From NCBI GenBank assembly GCA_016930955.1, contig JAFGFR010000093.1, positions 1 through 8,883 on the forward strand: a DNA stretch of 8,883 nt, read 5' to 3'. Position numbers and translations under genes: made by a program. Shown here one piece after another: positions 1 to 6,148 of this stretch. The number at the start of each line of letters is the position of its first letter. The stretch's first letter is position 1. The DNA comes from Victivallales bacterium. GTDB taxonomy: Bacteria > Verrucomicrobiota > Lentisphaeria > Victivallales > JAADHT01. Under the pieces are notes generated by a model that saw only the letters and a program-made list of their open reading frames with translations, searched no databases and had not been told where the DNA came from.

Positions 1-176
1 AAACTTAATGTGGAGTACAAAAACCTGCCGATAAAAAAGGTGGAAAAAACACAAAAAATGTAGTGCCTAATCGTCTTAAGTAGTTGATGGTCAACAAGGT
101 CATTTTTTTAGGCGCGAAATTTGGGTTAGAAGAATTTTTGAGATTTAACCCTTCGTTTTGCTGCATTATTTAGGAT
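1..176. other. AT-rich gene-free stretch
   Basis: This stretch is clearly richer in A and T than the rest of the window and holds no convincing gene. Reading from base 1 on the plus strand, 20 codons stay open to a TAG at 61-63 and give a Lys-rich peptide. That could be the tail of a gene starting outside the window, but it is too short to claim. A weak hairpin (GTTGA/TCAAC, 83-95) and a 6-bp pair (GCCTAA 65-70 with TTAGGC 108-113) lie near a T run at 103-109. They could serve a plus-strand terminator, but the T run is not next to a good stem. Confidence 0.4.
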
Positions 177-295
177 AACCGGCAACCGTGAACTGTGAAC
201 CGGCAACTGTGAACCGTCAACCGGCAACTGTGAACCGTCAACCGGCAACTGTGAACCGTCAACCGGCAACTGTGAACCGTGAACCGGCAACAGGT
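177..295. repeat. Heptamer satellite in 21-bp higher-order units
   Basis: Starting at 177 the sequence reads as back-to-back 7-mers of consensus AACYGKS (AACCGGC, AACTGTG, AACCGTC, AACCGTG). They are grouped in threes into a 21-bp unit present five times (177-281), followed by about two more heptamers. The three central 21-bp units are identical. Degenerate heptamers (AACCGCG, AACCATC, AAGCCTC) reappear at about 381-399, against the lon stop codon. Short tandemly repeated heptamers (STRR) are known from cyanobacterial intergenic regions; a relationship here is only by analogy. Because 21 is a multiple of three, the array creates a false open frame. Confidence 0.92.
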
Positions 296-359
296 TTCAG
301 GGAAGCCTTGGCGACTGTGTTCTGCATAGCTCGCGGGAAGCCTGGGACACTGAAACCTG
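291..359. repeat. 10-bp inverted repeat beyond the lon 3' end
   Basis: CAGGTTTCAG at 291-300 is the exact reverse complement of CTGAAACCTG at 350-359, with 49 nt between them. Inside, an 8-bp sequence GGAAGCCT occurs as a direct repeat (301-308 and 334-341). The left arm touches the end of the heptamer array. The hairpin could form in the lon 3' untranslated RNA and protect or end the message, but no T run follows it on the minus strand, so it is not a standard intrinsic terminator. No matching short direct repeats flank it. Confidence 0.6.
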
Positions 360-398
360 CTCGCCTCGGCGTAGCCGGAAACCGCGAACCATCAAGCC

Positions 399-2870
399 TC
401 ACTTCTTGGCGAGAAGGAATGATACAGCCTCGGAAACATCCTTGACGAAATGGAATTTCAAGCGTCGTTTTACCTCTTCGGGGATATCCTGCAAGTCCTT
501 GGCGTTGTCATCAGGCAGCACGATGTCTTTTATCCCGGCGCTCAGGGCGGCTATCACCTTTTCCTTGATCCCGCCGACCTCTGTCACCTTGCCTCTGAGT
601 GTGATCTCCCCTGTCATAGAGCAAAGCGGACGCACGGCTCTGCCCGTCAGATGCGAGGCCAGAGCAATAAAGATCGCAATGCCAGCCGACGGGCCGTCCT
701 TGGGGGTGGCACCGTCGGGGACATGGATATGTATGTCGTGGGCAGAGAAGAACTCGCTTTTGATGCGCAGGCATCTTGCACGGCTTCTGACAAGGCTGCA
801 TGCGGTCTGGGCGCTCTCCTTCATCACATCCCCCAGAGAGCCAGTGAGCTGCAGAACACCCTTGCCCTTCATCGTCGTGACCTCGACGTTGAGGATCGTG
901 CCGCCGACGCTTGTCCAAGCCATGCCTACAGCCGAGCCGACCTCGGGCTTGGACGATGCCTCGTCGCGCAGGTACTTTCTTGGCCCGAGATACTCCTTGA
1001 GGACACCAGGCCTCAGGACTGTACGCGACTTGGGGACAACCTGCTTCTCCACGATTTTCCGTGCTGTTTTCCGGCATACCGTGCCGATCGTGCGTTCGAG
1101 TTTCCTTACACCCGCCTCACGCGTATACATTGAAATCATTTCGTCAATAGTCGCTGACGGGAAGAAAAGCTGCCTTTGCTTCAAGCCGTTCTCCTTAAGC
1201 TGCCGAGGGATCAGAAAACGTCGGGCTATATGCCGCTTCTCACTCGATGTGTAGCCCGGAAGACGTATCAGCTCCATGCGGTCGAGCAATGCAGGCGGGA
1301 TGGTGTCGGTTATGTTCGCCGTGGCGATGAACATCACGGAGCTGAGGTCGTAGTCCAGCTCAAGATAGTGGTCATTGAAAGAGTTGTTCTGCTGTGGATC
1401 GAGCACCTCCAGCAGCGCGGCGGCGGGATCTCCTCTGAAGTCGTTGCCGATCTTGTCTATCTCGTCGAGCATGAAGACCGGGTTCCCGCTCTTGGCCTTC
1501 TTCAGTCCCTGTATTATCCTGCCCGGCAATGCACCGACATAGGTTCGGCGGTGCCCTCTTATCTCGGCCTCGTCCCTGATTCCCCCGAGAGACATCCTCA
1601 CAAAACGCCTGTCCATCGCCCGGGCAATAGACTGGCCAAGTGAAGTCTTGCCGACACCTGGCGGGCCGACAAAACAGATTATCGGCGACTTCCTGTCCTT
1701 CTTGAGCTGCAGCACGGCAAGAAACTCGAGTATCCGCTCCTTCACCTTGACCAGATCGTAGTGGTCGGAATCCAGGACCCTCCTCGCCTTAGATATGTCA
1801 AGAGTGTCCTCGGTGAAAACTTTCCATGGCACTGAGAGTATCCAGTCTATATACGTATGTGCAACATTGTATTCTGCCGCAGCCTGGGGTATCATGGAAA
1901 GCCGATCGAGCTCCTTTTTCAGAAGCTCCATGACGTGTTCAGGAAGATCCGTCTCGGACATCGTCTTCTCTATCGCGACTATATCGGGGTTCTTGTTGCC
2001 CTCGCCAAGCTCCTTCTTGATTGCCTTGAGCTGCTCACGCAGGAACATCTCGCGCTGCGTCTGACCCAGTGTGCTCGAAACCTGCATCTGTATCTCCGTC
2101 CCGACCTTCAATACCTCAAGCTCACGGCTGAGAAGTATCACCAGAAGACGCATGCGCTCCTTAAGCACAGGAATGGCCAACAACCGCAGCCTCTCGGAAA
2201 AGCTGGTATTCAGCGCGTCAACCACCAAATCCACCATCCGAGCGTTGTCGTTGACATTCAGCACGGCAATCTTCAGCTCCTCTGGAATCACAGGGGAAAT
2301 AGAGACAATCTCCTGAAAAAGCTTCATCACGCTCTGCGCCAAAGCACTGACCTCTATGTCATCCTCGGTCACTGTCAGCAAATCCTCGTACAGGACGAGA
2401 GGAACTGCCGGCGGGACATTTTTCACGGCCAGTGCATTGATCCTCTTCAAACCCCTGACGAGAATACGCACCGTGTCGTCGGGGAAACGCAGCTTCTTCA
2501 CTATCCTACATGCAGTGCCTGCCCTGGAGAGAGGCTTCCCCCCGGAATCAAAGGACTCGAATTCCCCAAATTGCGTGTCTAAAGCCTCCTTGCCCCCGAC
2601 AGGAGCAGGAGGGACAGCAGGAAATATACAAACAAGCTTGTCGCCAGCTATGGCATCCTCGACCATCGAGATCACCTCAGGGCTCTCGATTGCCAATGGC
2701 GAAAGCGTGTATGGGAATATGATGACATCATGTATCGGCAGCAAAGGTGCCTCGAAGACCCTCTTTATGTCGGGCAAACCCTTTGCGTCACTGGACACTC
2801 CCACTGCGGAACCCGGCTCGTTGGCAGCAGCTTCATCCACAGTGGAATCTGATTTGTCGCCATCCTGCAT
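399..2870 (-). CDS. lon: ATP-dependent Lon protease
   Basis: Cytoplasmic homo-oligomeric AAA+ serine protease that unfolds and degrades damaged and regulatory proteins. With the ATG start chosen here it is 823 aa, close to the usual Lon length, with an acidic, low-complexity N-terminal extension of about 40 residues. The Lon substrate-binding domain covers roughly 40-250. The AAA+ module has Walker A GPPGVGKT at 402-409, Walker B VFMLDEID at 465-472 and a sensor-2 stretch GVRKLER near 587. The protease domain has the catalytic Ser728 in PKDGPSAG and Lys771 in GGIKEK, 43 residues apart as in E. coli Lon. A TTG two codons upstream (2874-2876) is an alternative start. The ATG is preferred because an AGG lies about 10 nt upstream of it and only 4 nt from the TTG. 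The gene begins 18 nt after the prc stop, so co-transcription is likely. No clear intrinsic terminator follows it. Confidence 0.97.
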   Translation of the reverse strand: MQDGDKSDSTVDEAAANEPGSAVGVSSDAKGLPDIKRVFEAPLLPIHDVIIFPYTLSPLAIESPEVISMVEDAIAGDKLVCIFPAVPPAPVGGKEALDTQFGEFESFDSGGKPLSRAGTACRIVKKLRFPDDTVRILVRGLKRINALAVKNVPPAVPLVLYEDLLTVTEDDIEVSALAQSVMKLFQEIVSISPVIPEELKIAVLNVNDNARMVDLVVDALNTSFSERLRLLAIPVLKERMRLLVILLSRELEVLKVGTEIQMQVSSTLGQTQREMFLREQLKAIKKELGEGNKNPDIVAIEKTMSETDLPEHVMELLKKELDRLSMIPQAAAEYNVAHTYIDWILSVPWKVFTEDTLDISKARRVLDSDHYDLVKVKERILEFLAVLQLKKDRKSPIICFVGPPGVGKTSLGQSIARAMDRRFVRMSLGGIRDEAEIRGHRRTYVGALPGRIIQGLKKAKSGNPVFMLDEIDKIGNDFRGDPAAALLEVLDPQQNNSFNDHYLELDYDLSSVMFIATANITDTIPPALLDRMELIRLPGYTSSEKRHIARRFLIPRQLKENGLKQRQLFFPSATIDEMISMYTREAGVRKLERTIGTVCRKTARKIVEKQVVPKSRTVLRPGVLKEYLGPRKYLRDEASSKPEVGSAVGMAWTSVGGTILNVEVTTMKGKGVLQLTGSLGDVMKESAQTACSLVRSRARCLRIKSEFFSAHDIHIHVPDGATPKDGPSAGIAIFIALASHLTGRAVRPLCSMTGEITLRGKVTEVGGIKEKVIAALSAGIKDIVLPDDNAKDLQDIPEEVKRRLKFHFVKDVSEAVSFLLAKK

Positions 2871-2888
2871 ATTCAAGAAACCTGTATC

Positions 2889-4976
2889 TCATTTCAACTC
2901 CAGCAAATCCGACATTATGTTCAATGCCTCATCAAGGTGGATGTCCTCCGCTCCCTTCTTTGTGTCTTCATCCTCCTCCTTAAGCAATGTCCTCTCCTTC
3001 TCCAGCAGCTCCCTCTCCTCCTTGTACTCCTTCCAGCGGACATCCATGTTCAGACTCGCATCCTTCCTGGAGCGTATCTCCTTGAACCGATCAATGTTCT
3101 TGCCCAACTGCTGAAATTTTTGACTCAGACGCACCCTCTCCCCAGACTTCTCGCGCAACACGGGAATCAAGGGAACCAAAACCTTCGATGAGTCATAGCT
3201 CGCAGGCTTGATGCTGTCCCATGGCAGCGCATATTCCAAATGCCTCTCGCCAAGCTCCATGGCGTCGGTCAAATTGGGAAGAACTATGTCAGGGGTTATA
3301 CCCTTTATCTGCGTCGAGTCACCGTTGATCCGGTAGAACTTGGCACTCGTCAGCTTCAGTGAGCCAGCCCTGAATGACACTCCGTAGTACCTCACAATCC
3401 TGTCCAGATCCACAATCGTCTGGACTGTCCCCTTGCCATGGGTGTGCGCGTCTCCGACAATCAATCCACGACCATGATCCTGTATGGCTCCCGCCAGGAT
3501 CTCGGCGGCTGAAGCACTCAGCCTGCCTATCATAACCAACAAGGGACCAGAATAATAGGTCTTGCCGTCGGTGTCGCTCTCAACCGTCACAGCACCGGTC
3601 TCCGAAGACCTTATCTGTACCACAGGCCCCCCGTCAAAGAATAAGCCGCTAAGCAGTATCGCCTCTCTCAGTGCACCCCCACCGTTCCGCCTGAGATCCA
3701 AAACCACCCCATCAATCCCCTCTGCTGAAAACTCCTCCAGGATTCTCTTTACATCCCTGGTCGAGCTGCGGTAATCATCGGAGCCGCTCTGCGAGCCGGC
3801 AAAATCCGTGTAGAATGACGGAAGGTCAATTATGCCTATATTTTTCTCTGCTCCTTCCGAAGTCTTGATCTTCCTGACACTCCTCTTGGCGACACGGTCC
3901 TCAAGACTCACCACATCCCTCACCAAACTTATTATCTCCGGAATCCCGTGAAAACCCATCTTCCCCTTCAAAACTGTCAGGTTGACCACCGTCTCCTTCT
4001 CGCCACGGATCATCCTGACAACGTCTGAAAGAGGCATGTCTATCACATCCACCGGGAGCTCGGATCCCTGCGACACTGCAATGATGCGGTCCTCCGCCTC
4101 AAGCCTCCCGTCCTTGCTCGCGGGACCACCGTCTATTATGCTTACAATCTTCGTGTATCCATCTTCCGATGTCAAAACAGCTCCTATCCCAACAAGCGAA
4201 AGCTTCATCGAGATGTCGAAATCCTCGACCGAAGACGGTGCCATATACGCAGAATGCGGATCACAAACCCTTGACAACGCGGACAGGTAGAACTCCAGCC
4301 GGTCAAGCTGATTCCTCGCCTCCAAATTGTTCGCCGCACTGGATATGCGCGACAATATCCGCTCCTTGGGAGGCTTCCTCCAAAGGCTCACAACCTTGTC
4401 CTTCTCCTTATCCTCATCCGTCTTAGCCTCATCCTCGGTTAGCGCCCTGTCAACAAGAAGCATCGTCAAATAGTCGTTCTTCAGCCGTCTCCGCCACAAA
4501 TCCTTCTGCCCCGAGGCGGATGGAAAATCCGAATCCTTACGGTCAAGCAAGACACGCTCATCAAGCATAAAGTCAAAACCATCACCCAAAACGACTGACG
4601 CGAAGTCAGCGTATTCCTTCATTCTCCTGACAAGGAGATCATAAACCTTGAACCCGAACGAGACATCTCCGCGCTTGATCTGGTCGTCAAGCTCCAGCCT
4701 CTGATCCGCAAAACCCCCGATATCCTCTTTCGTGAAGTAGAACTTCCAGGGATCCAAGGCACGGAAATACTCGTCGAAAACATCGGCCGACAACGCATCA
4801 TCAGTCTTGCGGTGACGGTACTGCTGCTCTGAAAGCATCGTCGCCGTAACCCTGGCTATTATCCCTATCTCAGGGTCATATTCAAGGCCGTCGCCACAAA
4901 ATGCACGCGATAGCGGCGCAAGAACAAACAAAGCCGGTATCAAAAGACGGGAGCAAAACAAAACCATCATCTTCAT
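2889..4976 (-). CDS. prc: Carboxy-terminal (tail-specific) processing protease, S41 family
   Basis: Periplasmic protease that trims or degrades exported proteins from their C-terminus. The 695-aa product begins with a signal peptide (basic and hydrophobic residues 1-25, likely cleavage after about SRA at 23-25). Next come the N-terminal domain of the Prc type (about 35-245), a PDZ domain (about 255-340, with VGIGAVL and DGGPASKDGRL), the S41 protease fold (about 375-565) and a charged helical C-terminal domain (about 570-690). Catalytic residues by alignment with E. coli Prc are Ser489 in GRLSASAAE, Asp500, and Lys515 in GKGTVQT; one residue is inserted between Ser and Lys relative to E. coli. 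Length and layout match Prc (682 aa in E. coli), not the shorter CtpA type. AAAGGG (4985-4990) lies 8 nt before the ATG. lon follows closely, so envelope and cytoplasmic protein quality control appear to be expressed together. The leader is occupied by the inverted-repeat element at 4998-5278. Confidence 0.96.
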   Translation of the reverse strand: MKMMVLFCSRLLIPALFVLAPLSRAFCGDGLEYDPEIGIIARVTATMLSEQQYRHRKTDDALSADVFDEYFRALDPWKFYFTKEDIGGFADQRLELDDQIKRGDVSFGFKVYDLLVRRMKEYADFASVVLGDGFDFMLDERVLLDRKDSDFPSASGQKDLWRRRLKNDYLTMLLVDRALTEDEAKTDEDKEKDKVVSLWRKPPKERILSRISSAANNLEARNQLDRLEFYLSALSRVCDPHSAYMAPSSVEDFDISMKLSLVGIGAVLTSEDGYTKIVSIIDGGPASKDGRLEAEDRIIAVSQGSELPVDVIDMPLSDVVRMIRGEKETVVNLTVLKGKMGFHGIPEIISLVRDVVSLEDRVAKRSVRKIKTSEGAEKNIGIIDLPSFYTDFAGSQSGSDDYRSSTRDVKRILEEFSAEGIDGVVLDLRRNGGGALREAILLSGLFFDGGPVVQIRSSETGAVTVESDTDGKTYYSGPLLVMIGRLSASAAEILAGAIQDHGRGLIVGDAHTHGKGTVQTIVDLDRIVRYYGVSFRAGSLKLTSAKFYRINGDSTQIKGITPDIVLPNLTDAMELGERHLEYALPWDSIKPASYDSSKVLVPLIPVLREKSGERVRLSQKFQQLGKNIDRFKEIRSRKDASLNMDVRWKEYKEERELLEKERTLLKEEDEDTKKGAEDIHLDEALNIMSDLLELK

Positions 4977-5119
4977 AGAGCCAACCCTTTACTCTGTGAG
5001 CCGATTTCAAACCTCCCCGTGGCCGCGCGGCCTGACATTTTGGATGCGGGGCCACACCGATGCGGAAGCGGGCATACCTTCCTGGTCTGTCCCGACCGCT
5101 CCGGCGTGGCATTCGCGCC

Positions 5120-5154
5120 AAAAAAACCTGCCGCCCAAAGGGTTGGGTCGGAGG
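5120..5154 (-). terminator. Intrinsic terminator-like hairpin in the prc leader
   Basis: Read on the minus strand, CCTCCGACCCA (5154-5144) pairs with TGGGCGGCAGG (5137-5127) to give ten base pairs with two single-base bulges and a 6-nt loop. Seven T residues follow at once (5126-5120). It lies about 145 nt before the prc start on the same strand. It could therefore end a short RNA starting just after the upstream terminator, or act as an attenuator. The 5' arm can also pair through CCGACC with GGTCGG further downstream, which would disrupt this stem. Confidence 0.55.
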
Positions 5155-5158
5155 CAAA

Positions 5159-5230
5159 GCATACGCCACGGCGAAATTGCAGGCACAGACAGCTTAAGGT
5201 ATGCACCGGCCATTTCGCCGCACCGTATGC
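5159..5230 (-). other. Long composite hairpin, possible structured RNA domain
   Basis: GCATACG (5159-5165) pairs with CGTATGC (5224-5230), and CGGCGAAAT (5169-5177) pairs with ATTTCGCCG (5212-5220). Both are perfect and are separated by a symmetric 3-by-3 internal loop. In minus-strand RNA that loop can form two G-U pairs, and an inner helix GGTGCA/TGTGCC (5207-5202 with 5187-5182) also closes through G-U wobbles. In plus-strand RNA the same positions are A-C mismatches. This asymmetry suggests that minus-strand RNA is the folded form. I see no hallmark sequences of RNase P RNA, tmRNA or SRP RNA. Confidence 0.5.
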
Positions 5231-5286
5231 CGCGCCTGAGCTCCCAACGCGGTTCACGCGGAGTTTTGAAACTGGCTCTCTGTAAC

Positions 5287-5319
5287 AGAAAAAAAGAGCG
5301 GATATTTCCTCCGCTCTTT
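5287..5319 (-). terminator. Intrinsic terminator of the TRL-like lipoprotein gene
   Basis: A perfect 10-bp stem, AAAGAGCGGA (5293-5302) with TCCGCTCTTT (5310-5319), encloses a 7-nt loop. On the minus strand it is followed by a run of seven T residues (5295-5289). It lies about 55 nt past the stop codon of the minus-strand lipoprotein gene and should separate that gene from prc. Confidence 0.85.
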
Positions 5320-5373
5320 CAAATCGACTGGCACTTCAACTCAAAAATCTCTCAGAAAAAGCAGATGGACTGC

Positions 5374-5703
5374 TTATTCTCCGTAAACAACTGTCGTGTA
5401 GACAGTCTTGATGCCAAGTGGAAGCTCGCTTTCGACCTTCCAGTCAACATGGTAAATCTTCTTGATCTGAGCCTTCTCGCATGCAGCATCAATGCTTGCA
5501 TCGCCAGTGGCTACCATACCGAACCACGACACGCATGTGGACTGGCCGATCTTCAAACCAGTCGTCTTGGTCAGCGCCTGGTTTCCGGTGGCCAGCGCCG
5601 GCAGTGTCATTTCCGAATAAATACCTCCGCGCGGAACAGCCGTCGCGCAACCGGCCAGCAGCACCAGGGACAGCGCCGCCACAATCAAGCTAAGTTTCTT
5701 CAT
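5374..5703 (-). CDS. TRL-like family small lipoprotein
   Basis: A 109-aa secreted lipoprotein. Residues 1-18 form a signal peptide (MKK followed by a hydrophobic stretch), and the lipobox LAGC gives lipid attachment at Cys19. The mature part has the pattern of TRL-like proteins: a TAVPRGGIYSEMTLP start, a central GDASIDAACEKAQIKKIYHVDW segment split by a conserved acidic and Gly region, and two further cysteines (57 and 75). The family's function is not known to me. The frame stays open upstream to 5847, but the start at 5703 is chosen because GGGGAG sits 6 nt before it and the signal peptide begins exactly there. It is probably a single-gene unit with its own promoter and terminator. It is unrelated in function to prc as far as the sequence shows. 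Confidence 0.88.
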   Translation of the reverse strand: MKKLSLIVAALSLVLLAGCATAVPRGGIYSEMTLPALATGNQALTKTTGLKIGQSTCVSWFGMVATGDASIDAACEKAQIKKIYHVDWKVESELPLGIKTVYTTVVYGE

Positions 5704-5709
5704 AGACAA

Positions 5710-5715
5710 CTCCCC
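5710..5715 (-). promoter_or_regulatory. Ribosome-binding site deciding the lipoprotein start
   Basis: GGGGAG on the minus strand, 6 nt before the ATG at 5703. It supports the short 109-aa product over the 157-aa frame that begins at 5847. Confidence 0.75.
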
Positions 5716-5757
5716 ATCTTTCCTTAAATAAACTGTGCCTAGTCGAGTCGAGGGGTT

Positions 5758-5785
5758 AAGATACACCTCTAAAATCAAATTGCAA
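5758..5785 (-). promoter_or_regulatory. Possible sigma-70-type promoter for the lipoprotein gene
   Basis: On the minus strand TTGCAA (5785-5780) and TATCTT (5763-5758) are 16 bp apart; each matches the consensus hexamers at four of six positions. Transcription would start near 5751 and give a leader of about 48 nt. A direct CGACT repeat lies in that leader (around 5740-5752). The prediction is by eye only. Confidence 0.35.
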
Positions 5786-5856
5786 GCCACATGCAACTCC
5801 ATAATAAAAAAATTTTCTCTTCTGCAGAATCCGTTGGCAAAAAGCAATAAGGGGGA

Positions 5857-5922
5857 GTTCTGAAGTGATCGAGTCCTGAGGTGCTGAAGTTCCTGCTCAT
5901 CACAGCATTACAGCACCACCGC
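5857..5922. repeat. Degenerate octamer repeats and a 7-bp inverted repeat
   Basis: Positions 5857-5896 read as five back-to-back 8-mers resembling GTSCTGAR (GTTCTGAA, GTGATCGA, GTCCTGAG, GTGCTGAA, GTTCCTGC). Positions 5899-5922 read as three more 8-mers (ATCACAGC, ATTACAGC, ACCACCGC). GGTGCTG (5880-5886) and CAGCACC (5911-5917) form a perfect inverted pair bridging the two sets. The phase is constant but each copy differs, so this looks like an old array. Confidence 0.5.
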
Positions 5923-6148
5923 GCCGCGTCCCCTGAACACTTGTTGGTTTGACGACTGCCTGCCGCGGCATTCCATATTATTCCGATATTCCTTCGTTCC
6001 AGGGCTTTCAATGTCCTTCCTCGACGCTATATTACGCGCTTCTCGCCCGTATGGCATCATGGGGCGACATAGGTTCAGGTGATATATAAACGTGCCCTGG
6101 GAATCTCCAGGGCGGGATGAGCTAGTATAATGTATAAAGGAAAGCGAG
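5923..6148. other. Gene-free leader region of leuB with a GC-rich hairpin
   Basis: No convincing gene lies here. A 10-bp palindrome TGCCGCGGCA occupies 5961-5970. GCCCTGG (6094-6100) and CCAGGGC (6107-6113) form a perfect 7-bp stem with a 6-nt loop about 35 nt before leuB; no T run follows on either strand. TATAAT at 6126-6131 matches a -10 box, but there is no good -35 box 16-18 bp upstream and it would leave a leader of only about 10 nt. The leuB promoter is therefore not assigned. Confidence 0.4.

Larger units (their letters stand above)
4993..5283. mobile_element. Candidate MITE-like element with terminal inverted repeats and TCTGT direct repeats
   Basis: The termini are 24-bp imperfect inverted repeats: 4998-5021, starting GAGCC, and 5255-5278, ending GGCTC, with 20 of 24 positions matching. 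The pentamer TCTGT sits immediately outside both ends (4993-4997 and 5279-5283), as expected of a target-site duplication. The 281-bp interior has no plausible gene. It contains a nested hairpin (5159-5230), a 12-bp palindrome (5021-5032), a GTGGCC/GGCCAC pair (5019-5024 with 5050-5055), a CCGACC/GGTCGG pair (5092-5097 with 5146-5151) and a terminator-like structure (5120-5154). It ends 7 bp before the prc ribosome-binding site. A conserved structured leader or ncRNA closed by a long terminal helix is the main alternative. Deciding needs other copies in the genome. Confidence 0.5.

Noticed and set aside
1..63. Open plus-strand frame of 20 codons ending at TAG 61-63
   Set aside because: It could be the tail of a gene outside the window, but 20 open codons occur often by chance and no family is recognisable.
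188..445. Plus-strand open frame encoding a VNRQPAT heptapeptide repeat
   Set aside because: It is a by-product of the 21-bp DNA repeat, starts with GTG inside the array without a ribosome-binding site, and runs into the antisense of lon.
4998..5280. RNase P RNA, tmRNA or SRP RNA
   Set aside because: The length and closing helix prompted the check, but the conserved blocks of these RNAs (for example the SRP GGAAG...AGCAGC loop or the RNase P core segments) are not present on either strand.
4882..5727. Several open frames on both strands across the inverted-repeat element
   Set aside because: They overlap prc, the terminator or the lipoprotein gene antisense, lack ribosome-binding sites and resemble no protein family; the nested inverted repeats explain the sequence better.
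5704..5847. N-terminal extension of the lipoprotein to 157 aa
   Set aside because: The ribosome-binding site and signal peptide both fix the start at 5703, and the extension covers the likely promoter.
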